From Megasphaera massiliensis (GTDB lineage: Bacteria; Bacillota; Negativicutes; Veillonellales; Megasphaeraceae), in the NCBI RefSeq assembly GCF_000455225.1, contig NZ_HF954537.1, forward strand, positions 733,844-797,843: DNA of 64,000 nt, written 5' to 3'. The notes under the pieces are model-generated. The model saw only the letters and a list, made by a program, of their open reading frames with translations, made no database searches and was not told where the DNA came from. Position numbers and translations under genes: made by a program. This document shows, piece after piece, positions 25,400 to 34,503 of the stretch (its first letter is position 1; each line of letters begins with the position of its first letter).

Positions 25400-25972
25400 C
25401 TAATTATATTGCGCATCGCGCATGAACAAGAAGCCGATGATGCCGTCGATGAGGATGAGCACCATGATATTGGTATCGAAGAACAAGTTGGCCACAAAGG
25501 TACCAATGATAATCAGCATCGGTAGTATCAGCTTCTTTTTTCCTTGTTTGACCAAGAGATCGATGCCGACATTGACGATGAGGGCCGTTGCCCCGCACTG
25601 CATGCCGCGGAGAACCATTTTAATATAGGCATTTTGAATAAAATAATCATAGCTGTAAGAAATAATGGTCAACGTAATCAAACAAGGCAGGACCGTGGCG
25701 ACAAGGGCCACCAAGGTTCCGAGAACCCCTGCCATGCGGTAGCCGAGGATGACGGCGCTGTTGACGGCGACGACGCCCGGCATGGACTGGGCAATGGCGA
25801 CCATATCGAGGGTATCCTTATCGCTGATCCAATGGTATTCGTCGACGTACTTCCCCTTGAGGAGCGGAATGATGACGAAGCCGCCGCCGACGGTGAAGGC
25901 ACTGATTAAAAAAGTCGATTTGAAGAGCGTCCAATAAAAATGGGCGTCTCGTTTCGGTGTGACAAGATCCAT
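25400..25972 (-). CDS. Chromate transporter, short CHR-domain subunit
   Basis: Second half-size CHR protein, 190 residues, with FTVGGGFVIIPLLKGKYVD and AQSMPGVVAVNSAVILGYRMAG in the same relative positions as its partner. The start at 25972 is preferred over an ATG nine bases upstream because AAAGGA lies eight bases before it. First gene of the pair, divergent from a LysR regulator. Together the two would form a full transporter of opposite membrane orientation. Confidence 0.87.
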   Translation of the reverse strand: MDLVTPKRDAHFYWTLFKSTFLISAFTVGGGFVIIPLLKGKYVDEYHWISDKDTLDMVAIAQSMPGVVAVNSAVILGYRMAGVLGTLVALVATVLPCLITLTIISYSYDYFIQNAYIKMVLRGMQCGATALIVNVGIDLLVKQGKKKLILPMLIIIGTFVANLFFDTNIMVLILIDGIIGFLFMRDAQYN

Positions 25973-26019
25973 GAGATTCATCCTTTCTGAAAATTAAAGG
26001 GATTTTTTTACATGGCTAG

Positions 26020-26034
26020 TATACCATAGGTATA
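26020..26034. promoter_or_regulatory. Candidate LysR operator between chr genes and lysR
   Basis: Inverted repeat TATACC-ATA-GGTATA in the divergent intergenic region, overlapping a leftward -10-like TATACT. Compatible with an LTTR box; binding is inference. Confidence 0.5.
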
Positions 26035-26040
26035 TCTATA

Positions 26041-26068
26041 TTGAAAATATTTGTATCATTGCTATAAT
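26041..26068 (+). promoter_or_regulatory. Promoter of the lysR gene
   Basis: TTGAAA (26041-26046) and TATAAT (26063-26068) with a 16-base spacer, 36 bases before the start codon. Confidence 0.65.
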
Positions 26069-26103
26069 ATACGTAAATCATATACCACAAAAAAGGAGAG
26101 ACT

Positions 26104-26970
26104 ATGGACCTTCGTCAACTCACATACTTCCTGGCCATCGCCGAAGAAGGCCAGATTACGGCAGCTGCTCGGCGCCTGAACATGGCCCAGCCGCCTTTGA
26201 GCCAGCAAATGAAAGCCCTCGAAGAAGAACTGGGCGTCGAACTCTTCCAGCGGGAACCGCGCAGCGTCACCTTGACCGATGCCGGAGAAATCCTATACCG
26301 CCGGGCCCGCCAGCTCATCACCCTGGCTGATTCGACGCGCCGCGAAATCGGCGACTTTAAAAGCGGCCTGCGGGGCACCTTATCCATCGGCACCGTCTCG
26401 TCCTCAGGCAGTGTCATCCTGCGGCCGGCCCTTCGGCAATTTCACGACAGCCACCGCGGCATCCGCTTTGAAATCTACGACGGCAACACCTTCCATATTC
26501 TGGATATGCTGCGAAAAGGCCTGATTGAAATCGGCATCGTCCGCACGCCCTTTAAGCAGGACGCCTTCGACTGCACCTTTTTACCGGAAGAACCGATGGT
26601 CTTGGCTTATGCCGGAAAAGACCCGAACCCTGAAAAAGAGACCTTGACCATCCCTGATTTAGACGGCCTGCCCCTCATCGTCTACCGCCGCTTCAATCAG
26701 CTCCTCCTCGACGTCTGCGAAGGACACAACCTTACACCGTCCATCCTCTGTCGAAACGATGATGCCCGGACGACACTCCTTTGGGCCGAAGCCGGATTAG
26801 GCTATGCCGTCGTCCCGGCCTCAGCCCTCTCACCGTCAAGGCTGACGACGCTCCAAATGAAAGTCCTCGACGAACCCCGGCTCTGCACGCGCCTAGCCGT
26901 CATCACCGCCAAACATCGCTACCTGTCCAGTATTGCCGGTCAATTCATCGAAGCCCTGACAAAAACGTAA
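26104..26970 (+). CDS. LysR-family transcriptional regulator
   Basis: A 288-residue regulator with the N-terminal winged helix MDLRQLTYFLAIAEEGQ and the recognition segment ITAAARRLNMAQPPLSQQMK, then a two-lobed effector domain starting LSIGTVSSSGSVILRPAL. The ATG at 26104 follows AAAAGGAGAG. Divergent from the two chromate-transporter genes, which it probably controls. Its transcript terminates at a hairpin located inside the convergent ogt gene. Confidence 0.93.
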   Translation: MDLRQLTYFLAIAEEGQITAAARRLNMAQPPLSQQMKALEEELGVELFQREPRSVTLTDAGEILYRRARQLITLADSTRREIGDFKSGLRGTLSIGTVSSSGSVILRPALRQFHDSHRGIRFEIYDGNTFHILDMLRKGLIEIGIVRTPFKQDAFDCTFLPEEPMVLAYAGKDPNPEKETLTIPDLDGLPLIVYRRFNQLLLDVCEGHNLTPSILCRNDDARTTLLWAEAGLGYAVVPASALSPSRLTTLQMKVLDEPRLCTRLAVITAKHRYLSSIAGQFIEALTKT

Positions 26971-26974
26971 GACA

Positions 26975-27481
26975 TCATTCTTTGACAAGCAAGCCCTCCA
27001 AATGAAGGAGGGCTATTTTTTTATCGATGCCGCCGGCATATCCCGTTGCCTTACCCCTGGCCCCTAAGACGCGATGGCAGGGAATGATAACCGAAATAGG
27101 ATTGTGACCGACAGCTCCGCCAACGGCCTGCGGAGACATCGTCTTCCCCGTCTGGGCTTCCACGGCTTTGGCCAACTCGCCATAGGTCGTCGTCTGCCCA
27201 TAGGGAATCTGACAGAGGAGGCTCCATACGCGGCGGCGGAATTCATTACCCTCCGGCGCCAGTGGCAGACTCATGATAGCCGGCATGCGACCGGCAAAAT
27301 AGTCGTCAAGCCAACGGACGGCCTTCTTGAGGACCGGCGTTTCTTTCGCCGTCACCGCAGCCCCCTTCAATCCGTCCCTATCATATTTCTGCCCGTCAAA
27401 CCAAAGGCCGACCAAGGCCGTTTCATTGGCAGCCAAGGTCATAGCCCCTAAAGGCGAAGCATAACTCGTCGTATAGTACAT
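26975..27481 (-). CDS. ogt: Methylated-DNA-[protein]-cysteine S-methyltransferase
   Basis: Suicide DNA-repair protein that takes methyl groups from O6-methylguanine. The 168-residue protein holds the active-site motif IIPCHRVLGARG near residue 135 and the helix-turn-helix YGQTTTYGELAKAVEA. The chosen start (27481) has TAGGAG upstream; a much longer frame would run back into the epimerase gene. Its last codons overlap the hairpin that ends lysR transcription from the other strand. It follows the epimerase by 22 bases and may be read from the same transcript. Confidence 0.92.
   Translation of the reverse strand: MYYTTSYASPLGAMTLAANETALVGLWFDGQKYDRDGLKGAAVTAKETPVLKKAVRWLDDYFAGRMPAIMSLPLAPEGNEFRRRVWSLLCQIPYGQTTTYGELAKAVEAQTGKTMSPQAVGGAVGHNPISVIIPCHRVLGARGKATGYAGGIDKKIALLHLEGLLVKE
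26992..27022 (+). terminator. lysR terminator embedded in the ogt coding sequence
   Basis: AGCCCTCC (26992-26999) pairs with GGAGGGCT (27007-27014), then A and seven T. The hairpin encodes part of the Ogt C-terminus on the opposite strand. Confidence 0.8.
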
Positions 27482-27503
27482 ACATATTCTCCTATCTTGC
27501 TCA

Positions 27504-28508
27504 TTACAAACCGTAGTACGATCTGTACCATTCGGCAAATTGCCCCAGTCCTTCTTCAATCGTCGTTTCCGGCTTGAAATCGAAATCACGCTGCAATTCA
27601 CTGACGTCGGCATAGGTCTGATAGACGTCACCGGCCTGCATGGGCAGATATTCTTTTTCCGCCGTCTTACCAAGGGCTTGTTCCAAAACTTCAATGAAGT
27701 GCATGAGCTGTTCCGGCTTATGGTTGCCGATGTTATAGACTTTGTATCGATTGCCCGATTCATTGGCCACAGGCGGATTGGAAAGCATGTGCTCTATACC
27801 GGTGACGATGTCGTCGACGTAGGTAAAGTCGCGGTACATGTCGCCGTGATTATAAATTTGAATAGCTTCCCCATTGCGGATCTTATTGGCAAACTTGAAA
27901 TAAGCCATGTCCGGACGGCCGTAAGGACCATAAACGGTAAAGAAGCGCAGGCCCGTCGCCGGAACCCCATAGAGATGGCTGTAAGTATAGGCCATGAGCT
28001 CGTTTGACTTCTTCGTCGCTGCATAGAGGCTGATGGGGTGATCGACGTTATCCGTCGTCGAAAAAGGCGTCTTTTCCTGATTGCCATAGACCGACGAACT
28101 GGAGGCAAACAACAGGTGAGTAACCTTATGGTGCCGGCAAGCTTCGAGGATATTGAAGAAGCCGATGATATTCGAATCGATATACGTCCGCGGATGGTCG
28201 ATGCTGTAGCGGACACCGGCCTGAGCCGCCAGATTGACGACGATATCCGGCTGAAACGACGAAAAGATTTGTTCTACGGCCTGTTCATCAGCTAAGTCGC
28301 CCTTCACAAAGGTGAAATTCGGGAACTGGTGCAAAATTTCGAGGCGCGCGTCTTTTAGCGTGACGTCATAATAATCATTGAGATTGTCGAAGCCCAGGAC
28401 CGTCGCCCCTTTAGCCAGCAGCCGCTTGGCCAAGTGGAAACCGATAAATCCGGCAGCACCGGTAATAAGGACTTTTTGTGCTGTATCAAAGGGTTTAAAA
28501 TTTGCCAT
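27504..28508 (-). CDS. NAD-dependent epimerase, UDP-glucuronate 4-epimerase type
   Basis: Short-chain dehydrogenase-fold sugar-nucleotide epimerase of 334 residues. NAD-binding LITGAAGFIGFHLAKRLL opens the protein, the catalytic YAATKKSNE supplies Tyr and Lys near residue 155, and LRFFTVYGPYGRPDMAYFKF is typical of CapI/LspL-type UDP-glucuronate 4-epimerases. GGGGAG precedes the ATG at 28508. With Ugd encoded 16 bases upstream, the pair would convert UDP-glucose to UDP-glucuronate and then UDP-galacturonate for the surface polysaccharide. UDP-glucose 4-epimerase activity cannot be fully excluded. Confidence 0.87.
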   Translation of the reverse strand: MANFKPFDTAQKVLITGAAGFIGFHLAKRLLAKGATVLGFDNLNDYYDVTLKDARLEILHQFPNFTFVKGDLADEQAVEQIFSSFQPDIVVNLAAQAGVRYSIDHPRTYIDSNIIGFFNILEACRHHKVTHLLFASSSSVYGNQEKTPFSTTDNVDHPISLYAATKKSNELMAYTYSHLYGVPATGLRFFTVYGPYGRPDMAYFKFANKIRNGEAIQIYNHGDMYRDFTYVDDIVTGIEHMLSNPPVANESGNRYKVYNIGNHKPEQLMHFIEVLEQALGKTAEKEYLPMQAGDVYQTYADVSELQRDFDFKPETTIEEGLGQFAEWYRSYYGL

Positions 28509-28524
28509 ATTCAGTTCTCCCCTC

Positions 28525-29691
28525 TTAATCGCGGTCAAAAAGATCCCGCGTATATACTTTATCCTTGACATCGGTCAATTTATCTGACCAGCGATTGGAA
28601 ATGATGATATCGCTCATCTCTTTGAATTCATCTAAGTCTCGAATGACGCGAGAATGGAAAAAGGTTTCTTCTTTCAGCGTCGGTTCATAGACGACGACTT
28701 CAATGCCCTTCGCCTTGATGCGCTTCATGACCCCTTGAATAGCCGAAGCCCTGAAATTATCGGAGTGACTCTTCATGGTCAGTCGATAGACACCGACAAT
28801 GCGGGGATTTTGAGCGATGAGCATATCGGCAATATGGTCCTTCCGCGTCCGATTGGCGGCGACAATAGCAGAAACCAGATTTTGAGGCACATCCTGATAG
28901 TTGGCCAAGAGCTGCTTTGTATCTTTCGGCAGGCAATAACCTCCATAACCGAAGGATGGGTTGTTATAGAAATCACCGATACGAGGATCGAGGCAGACGC
29001 CCTTGATGATTTCCTTGGTGCGAAGACCGCGCATTTCGGCATACGAATCGAGTTCATTGAAGTAGGCCACGCGCAAGGCCAAATAGGTATTGGCAAAGAG
29101 CTTTATGGCTTCCGCTTCCGTAGACCCCGTAAACAGGACGGGAATATCTTCTTTGACGGCCCCTTCGACCAATAAATTGGCAAAGGTTTTCGCCCGGTCT
29201 GACACTTCACCGACGACGATGCGCGACGGATGAAGATTATCGCAAAGGGCCTTCCCTTCCCGCAAAAACTCCGGCGAGAATAAAATATTATCTGTCTGGT
29301 ACTTATCCTTGATGTACTTCGTATAGCCTACAGGGACCGTCGACTTGATGACCATAACGGCCTTAGGATTGATGGTAAGAACCTCCTCGATGACCGTTTC
29401 TACCGACGACGTATCAAAAAAGTTCCGCTTGGGATCATAATTTGTCGGCGTCGAAATAATGACGAAATCAGCCCCGGTAAAAGCTTCCCTGGCATCAAGA
29501 GTCGCCTTAAAGTGCAGGTCGTCACGCTGCAAAAAAGCCGAAATATCGCTGTCAACAATGGGCGACTGACGATGATTCAACAAGGAGACTTTTTCCGGAA
29601 CAATATCCAAAGCGATGACTTCATTATGCTGAGCCAGCAGCATACTATTTGAAAGACCGACATAACCGGTCCCGGCAACAGCAATTCTCAT
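28525..29691 (-). CDS. ugd: UDP-glucose 6-dehydrogenase
   Basis: Oxidises UDP-glucose to UDP-glucuronate with two NAD. The 388-residue protein starts [20 protein letters not shown], has [18 protein letters not shown] and [11 protein letters not shown], and the catalytic cysteine in [17 protein letters not shown] near residue 258. The length fits the short bacterial Ugd group (about 390). It has its own upstream interval of about 120 bases after the GT8 gene's terminator, so ugd, the epimerase and possibly ogt form one unit. Confidence 0.95.
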   Translation of the reverse strand: MRIAVAGTGYVGLSNSMLLAQHNEVIALDIVPEKVSLLNHRQSPIVDSDISAFLQRDDLHFKATLDAREAFTGADFVIISTPTNYDPKRNFFDTSSVETVIEEVLTINPKAVMVIKSTVPVGYTKYIKDKYQTDNILFSPEFLREGKALCDNLHPSRIVVGEVSDRAKTFANLLVEGAVKEDIPVLFTGSTEAEAIKLFANTYLALRVAYFNELDSYAEMRGLRTKEIIKGVCLDPRIGDFYNNPSFGYGGYCLPKDTKQLLANYQDVPQNLVSAIVAANRTRKDHIADMLIAQNPRIVGVYRLTMKSHSDNFRASAIQGVMKRIKAKGIEVVVYEPTLKEETFFHSRVIRDLDEFKEMSDIIISNRWSDKLTDVKDKVYTRDLFDRD

Positions 29692-29763
29692 ATGTATTCC
29701 CTACTTTCTCTTCTTCCGAGCACGGCAAATTCGAGCTCCGTCGTGCCACCGATAAAAAGCATG

Positions 29764-29808
29764 CCAAAAAGACCCCGCAAAAAGGATAGATCAACGGACT
29801 GCGGGGCC
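29764..29808 (-). terminator. Terminator after the GT8 gene
   Basis: Minus strand TGCGGGG and CCCCGCA arms (29773-29779 with 29800-29806) close a 20-base loop, followed by TCTTTTTGG. Confidence 0.6.
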
Positions 29809-29815
29809 TCGTTTA

Positions 29816-30805
29816 TTATAACTTATAGCGAATTTTCAGCCAGCTATACCAAAACAGGCATTGAATTCGTTTCCACGTTTCGCCCTTTTCCTGATAGACT
29901 TCTGCCAGCCGTTTGAAGCTGTGGTAGTAGGACGGTTCTCTGGGAGGCATGGGATCGTTCATGCTGTCCCAGAAGGAAATATCCAGGTAGTGGCGCCACA
30001 ATTCATCATCCGAATCAAGGACTAATTCCCAAGGCTTGTCCCGACCGGAATAATGAATCAGGATTCCTTCTATGCTGAAATCTTTATTCTTGTGATGGAA
30101 TAAATTCGGAATCGGCTTCATATTCCCGTCGATGACAAGATTCAACAAATCCTGAGTCTGTCCCTTGAAACGCCGCGGATCGGCCCCTTGATAGGCAAAG
30201 ACCTGTTCCGTAATTTTTTCACGAATCCATTCCTTGACATCGATCCACATCAAGCCGTCTGAAAAGTAGACGTCCTGCTTCATCTTCAAAAAGGCCACCC
30301 GGTCCGGTGTATGATAGGTCAAGGCACCGATAGCTTTGCCTTCTAAATCCGTCGTCAAAAACTGTTTTAAACTGCCAACACATATCATATCTGAATCTAA
30401 GTACAAGTAGTGGTCGGTGTAGTTCCGTAAAATCCACGGCATAACGATGCGAATATACGTAACCCGAGAAAAACGAGCAACTTTGATATGAAAATTCTGA
30501 TAGATGCTCATATCCATCACATATAAATAGACATTACAGCCATATTTTTTAGCCGTCTTTTCTAAATTATCCCTATTTTCCGGGCTGTAGCTGTCGACAA
30601 AGACATGGAAAGAAAAAGCGATGTCTTTATTGGTTTCTAAAATCGATGTAATTTCTGCCCCCAAGGGTTTAAAAAAGGGATCGTTAATATTAAAGCCGAT
30701 ATGCATAGCCGGCCGTTCATCATGTTCCGGAAGCCATTCAAAGGCATGTTTTTCGGTATATAATGTCGCATTTTCAAAATATTCCGTCGTAAATGTATTT
30801 GCCAT
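29816..30805 (-). CDS. GT8-family glycosyltransferase (LPS glucosyl/galactosyltransferase type)
   Basis: Retaining glycosyltransferase of 329 residues using a UDP-sugar donor. It shows HIGFNINDPFFKPLGAEITS near the start, the metal-binding DXD in YLYLDSDMICVG near 135, and the acceptor-end motif ILIHYSGRDKPWEL. The start at 30805 has GCGAGG upstream. Similar in layout to RfaJ/WaaJ-type enzymes of LPS core synthesis. Last gene of the long leftward glycan cluster before a terminator. Confidence 0.87.
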   Translation of the reverse strand: MANTFTTEYFENATLYTEKHAFEWLPEHDERPAMHIGFNINDPFFKPLGAEITSILETNKDIAFSFHVFVDSYSPENRDNLEKTAKKYGCNVYLYVMDMSIYQNFHIKVARFSRVTYIRIVMPWILRNYTDHYLYLDSDMICVGSLKQFLTTDLEGKAIGALTYHTPDRVAFLKMKQDVYFSDGLMWIDVKEWIREKITEQVFAYQGADPRRFKGQTQDLLNLVIDGNMKPIPNLFHHKNKDFSIEGILIHYSGRDKPWELVLDSDDELWRHYLDISFWDSMNDPMPPREPSYYHSFKRLAEVYQEKGETWKRIQCLFWYSWLKIRYKL

Positions 30806-30822
30806 TTTCAAACCTCGCTTCA

Positions 30823-31752
30823 TTAATATAAGGATATCTTTTTCTTTCTCAGCAGCCAATCAAATCGGAGGCGACGGAAGAAGTCTAAGTTCGCATCAAT
30901 GAATCGCTTCTGTTCCCGCTCCATAGACTGCAGACGATACCGATCATCTTCGACCCGAACGAAATGAAAGAACTCTCGAGCCAGTTTTTTATTGAGTCTA
31001 TCAATATACGACGAGTTACGCATATGTTCTTGATGAATCAAATCGTCACGCAATTTTTCAGTGCAGATACAGATGTCCAAAAACCGCTTGTGCCCGCCAT
31101 GGGTCGTGCTCGTCGGGTTTTTGTAATAGTAGTATAAACATTCATCGGTAATCATCATCCGTTGACTGCGGTACAAGTAGCGGCCCGACACGTAATTATC
31201 CTGTGAATGGCAGCGTTCAGGCGATAAAATATCGATGACAATATGCCGCTTATAGACGGCATTCCAAACAACTTTGCAAAGAAATTCTGTAAAATACAAT
31301 TCAAAAACATCCGAGCCGGTAATAAGCTGATTTCCCAAGCCCTTTTTATGCGGCAAAATAGCCTCTTCCTTAGTCCCATCGGAACCGATGACGGAACAGC
31401 GAGCCATATCGAGATCATTTTTTTCGATAAGCGCGATAAGACGTTCATACATCTCAGGGTGGAGCCAGTCATCGCTGTCGACGAAGGCGATGTATTCTCC
31501 CTTAGCAAAAAGAAGTCCGTTGTTTCTCGCTCCACTCAGGCCTTCATTTTCCTGATGGATGGCAATGATACGATCATCGATGAGGGTATAGTCATCGCAT
31601 ATTTTCCCACAGCCATCCGGTGAACCGTCGTCTACTAGAATGATTTGCAACTGTTTATACGTTTGATTGCGGATCGAATCGATACACCGATGCAGATATG
31701 CTTCCACCTTATATACAGGCACAATGACCGATAATAACCCTTTTTGCTCCAT
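30823..31752 (-). CDS. GT2-family glycosyltransferase
   Basis: Inverting glycosyltransferase of 309 residues with the GT-A N-terminal domain: LLSVIVPVYKVEAYLHRCID, LVDDGSPDGCGKICDDY, NEGLSGARNNGL and the DXD-equivalent AFVDSDDWLHPEMY. The C-terminal 200 residues are rich in basic and aromatic residues and lack membrane helices. GGAAGGTG precedes the ATG at 31752. Donor and acceptor unknown; part of the polysaccharide cluster. Confidence 0.87.
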   Translation of the reverse strand: MEQKGLLSVIVPVYKVEAYLHRCIDSIRNQTYKQLQIILVDDGSPDGCGKICDDYTLIDDRIIAIHQENEGLSGARNNGLLFAKGEYIAFVDSDDWLHPEMYERLIALIEKNDLDMARCSVIGSDGTKEEAILPHKKGLGNQLITGSDVFELYFTEFLCKVVWNAVYKRHIVIDILSPERCHSQDNYVSGRYLYRSQRMMITDECLYYYYKNPTSTTHGGHKRFLDICICTEKLRDDLIHQEHMRNSSYIDRLNKKLAREFFHFVRVEDDRYRLQSMEREQKRFIDANLDFFRRLRFDWLLRKKKISLY

Positions 31753-31858
31753 AGGACACCTTCCCAACTGCCTTATATGTTTAACCTACGTTATTATACT
31801 ATAAAAAATCCCAAAAAACTATATTTCCTTATCCAGTACCAATTATTTTTTTATGTGC

Positions 31859-33541
31859 TTATAGCTGTTTTAAATATTTATGACGAATATGGGTGTACTT
31901 TCGATACTTTTTTAAATAAAACGTAAGCAGTTTATCCTCCAGCCATTGAAGCAGCCTGCGTTTTGCAAAAAAAGCAGGACGCATCCGATGGAGATAAATT
32001 TGGTCATATATGCCAGGGTTATCGGCCAGTTCCCCCCGAATGACGGCATATCGGGCTTGTTTTGAAAAAGAAACCACCCCCTGTGAATCGACAACGGCTC
32101 CATCACTATCAACGACGGTGTAGGTAACCGGTGACGATGTCTGACAGCGGTACAAGTTCAACGGACAACATTCTTGCTCCAGAGGTAATACATAATCATA
32201 AACAAAGTCATCCCCAACGAGAAGTTTTATAAAAGGGGGAATGATACCCTTCGGATGGACTTCAGAAAAGATTCCGACTTCACTTAATCCCCATGCCGCT
32301 CCTGTAGTTTCGAGAATCTTCAAGGTACAAGCCGATACGCTCTTGGAAGTTGGCAAGGTGTATTCAAGAACACGGCCTCTTGTCGGTAAAGGACCGATAT
32401 CATAGGAAGTTCCATCGCTAAAGGAAAGGCGAACTTTTTCAATCCGTCCGCTGTCTTCTATGTTTCCGGCAAGACTCACTGTCGTAATGACCTGCTGAGA
32501 TGACCACTGAAAATGGAGGCATCGTTTCGCATCCCGATTATCCGGACTCCACAGATACTGAGCCGGAACAAATTTTTTCACATCAATATCTGCTGTGTCG
32601 ATAATTTTGAAATCACAAGCCTTTGCTGCATTTCCAGAAGAAGCCGTAACCGTCGCCTGAAAGACGAGATTATCCGTCCGCCGCTGCCAAAAAACAGTAT
32701 CGCCATTAGCAATCCGAACGGCGTGGAGGGCTGCACTTTGGGACGCATGTTGAAAAAGGGCTCGGTACAGAATATTACGGCGCAAATAAGCGCCTCTGCA
32801 GGCCGACCGTACGGGAAAACGAAGGCGTCTCCCCCATTCATAAAGAGACGTATCGATGAAAATGTCGTCACCGGGTGAAGGTTTGGGCACCGAGCGAATA
32901 TTATCTGCATAAAAATCTTTCGGTGCCCCAAAAGAGGTACAGTAAGCAAAGCCTTTTAAGACCGTCGGATGATATGAGTTCCCGGGCTGTCGAAGGATGT
33001 CTCCCAAGGCGTCCTCAAAGACGATGGAAGCCGCCCGATGGTCTGCGTGGACATCGCAGTCTACGACGACGAGGAGATCAGCCCTTATATCCAGTATCAG
33101 GTCCGTTAAATCCTGTTTGAAGTTCTGACGGCAGTAGCAGCTGTGCTGTCCCCGCTTTACAAAGGCGTAATCAGGGAAATCATGACAACTGTAGGTTTCT
33201 TGATGCCCTGCCGGAGACGTCACCGCCTTGTCCGTCGCATAGAAAAGATGACCGCCGGCATAGGCATTGGACGTATCCCCATAACCTAAAAAGAAGATTT
33301 TCCTTACGCCTAAGACCTGCAGCGACCGCCAAGCTTCTTTCATCCGCGTCACTGCGTCAAAGGAGTAATCCCCATTGGTCGTAAAAGCACAAAAGACCTC
33401 TGCGCCACTTTGAATGTAATGGTACATCAAACTGCCGGCTACATTGATTTCATCATCTTCATGAGGGACAATAACCAAGACTTTTTTCCCGCTGGCAGAC
33501 TGATTCAAAAAAGAATTGTCCCCTGCCTGACACGGATGCAT
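31859..33541 (-). CDS. PIG-L/LmbE deacetylase fused to a discoidin-like domain
   Basis: A 560-residue protein. Residues 18-200 are a PIG-L de-N-acetylase domain with the zinc motif VIVPHEDDEINVAGSL and the second ligand region DVHADHRAASIVFEDAL. Residues about 300-430 look like an F5/8 type C (discoidin/CBM32-like) beta-sandwich ending WGLSEVGIFSE. The rest is an unrecognised beta-rich part and a basic tail. No signal peptide is seen. Probably removes acetyl from an N-acetyl sugar on a lipid-linked or nucleotide precursor. The ATG overlaps the stop of the upstream GT2 gene by one base. Confidence 0.8.
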   Translation of the reverse strand: MHPCQAGDNSFLNQSASGKKVLVIVPHEDDEINVAGSLMYHYIQSGAEVFCAFTTNGDYSFDAVTRMKEAWRSLQVLGVRKIFFLGYGDTSNAYAGGHLFYATDKAVTSPAGHQETYSCHDFPDYAFVKRGQHSCYCRQNFKQDLTDLILDIRADLLVVVDCDVHADHRAASIVFEDALGDILRQPGNSYHPTVLKGFAYCTSFGAPKDFYADNIRSVPKPSPGDDIFIDTSLYEWGRRLRFPVRSACRGAYLRRNILYRALFQHASQSAALHAVRIANGDTVFWQRRTDNLVFQATVTASSGNAAKACDFKIIDTADIDVKKFVPAQYLWSPDNRDAKRCLHFQWSSQQVITTVSLAGNIEDSGRIEKVRLSFSDGTSYDIGPLPTRGRVLEYTLPTSKSVSACTLKILETTGAAWGLSEVGIFSEVHPKGIIPPFIKLLVGDDFVYDYVLPLEQECCPLNLYRCQTSSPVTYTVVDSDGAVVDSQGVVSFSKQARYAVIRGELADNPGIYDQIYLHRMRPAFFAKRRLLQWLEDKLLTFYLKKYRKYTHIRHKYLKQL

Positions 33542-34503
33542 TACGATCGCCTCCGTTTAGGATAATAGTGAACCAAGGAGGCCAGATTATAAGAGGCTAT
33601 ATAGGTCAGATATTCTAATTTTTTCCCCAATGGCAAAGGCGTTACTTTCAGAAATCGTTTCAATACCGCTTCATGTTCCATCAGCGTCTGATTGTACGCA
33701 TCTTTTCGGCGATGTTTTATATCATAGCGCAAGAGAGCAATGATGGAGCGAACATAGCCTCGAAAGGCACTGTCTAAAGTAGCTCCGATAACACCACCAG
33801 CCTCCATCTGCTGATAGATTTGTTGATGAACCTTGAAATTTCCAAGCCACACGTCTTCCGAATCTTTCCAAGACAGACTGTCTTTATGTTGGATATAGTG
33901 GTAAAAGGCGTTGGATACGAGGGCCATCGTCCTTGCTTTTAAGATGACTTCCGTTACAAACAGCTTATCCTCTGAATAAGATATGGTTTCATTGAACCGT
34001 GTGTCGCCGATGAGCTCTCGCCGATAGACTTTATTTAAGGAGCTGTCGATAAAATAGCCCTTTTTCGACAGATAATTTAAAGGTAAGTCGCTGACTTCGA
34101 TGGTCCCGACTTCATAAGGAGTGTCCTCATATGAACTTTCCTTAATAACCCGACAGTTGACGAGGTCAGCCTTCTCGCCTTCTAAGATATCAATCATGAC
34201 TTCGTACATCTTAGTATCGATACAGTCATCGCCGTCAACAAAGGCAATGTATTTCCCTTGTGCTTCATCAAGGCCTCGATTACGGGCCGAACTGACACCG
34301 CCGTTTTCTTTATGAATGACGCGCACTCGCCCATCTTGTACAGCAAATGTCTGACAAACAGACAAGCTACCGTCAGTTGAACCATCATCCACAAGTAAGA
34401 GCTCAAAATCCTCATAGCTTTGATTCAGTACGCTCTTCAGTGTATTCTGCAAATAGATTTCATTATTGTAAACGGGTATGATAATGCTCAATGAAAGCTC
34501 CAT
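33541..34503 (-). CDS. GT2-family glycosyltransferase
   Basis: A 320-residue GT-A enzyme with SLSIIIPVYNNEIYLQNTLK, LLVDDGSTDGSLSVCQ, NGGVSSARNRGLDEAQ and AFVDGDDCIDTKMYEVM. Paralogous to the GT2 protein at 30.8 kb but clearly different in the C-terminal half. The start overlaps the ligase stop (TGATG) by one base, so it is coupled to that gene. Sugar specificity unknown. Confidence 0.87.
   Translation of the reverse strand: MELSLSIIIPVYNNEIYLQNTLKSVLNQSYEDFELLLVDDGSTDGSLSVCQTFAVQDGRVRVIHKENGGVSSARNRGLDEAQGKYIAFVDGDDCIDTKMYEVMIDILEGEKADLVNCRVIKESSYEDTPYEVGTIEVSDLPLNYLSKKGYFIDSSLNKVYRRELIGDTRFNETISYSEDKLFVTEVILKARTMALVSNAFYHYIQHKDSLSWKDSEDVWLGNFKVHQQIYQQMEAGGVIGATLDSAFRGYVRSIIALLRYDIKHRRKDAYNQTLMEHEAVLKRFLKVTPLPLGKKLEYLTYIASYNLASLVHYYPKRRRS

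Noticed and set aside
29697-29760. GCACG/CGTGC hairpin in the ugd leader as an ops/JUMPstart element for RfaH-type antitermination.
   Set aside because: The ops core GGCGGTAGCGT is not present; the pairing is short and could be chance.
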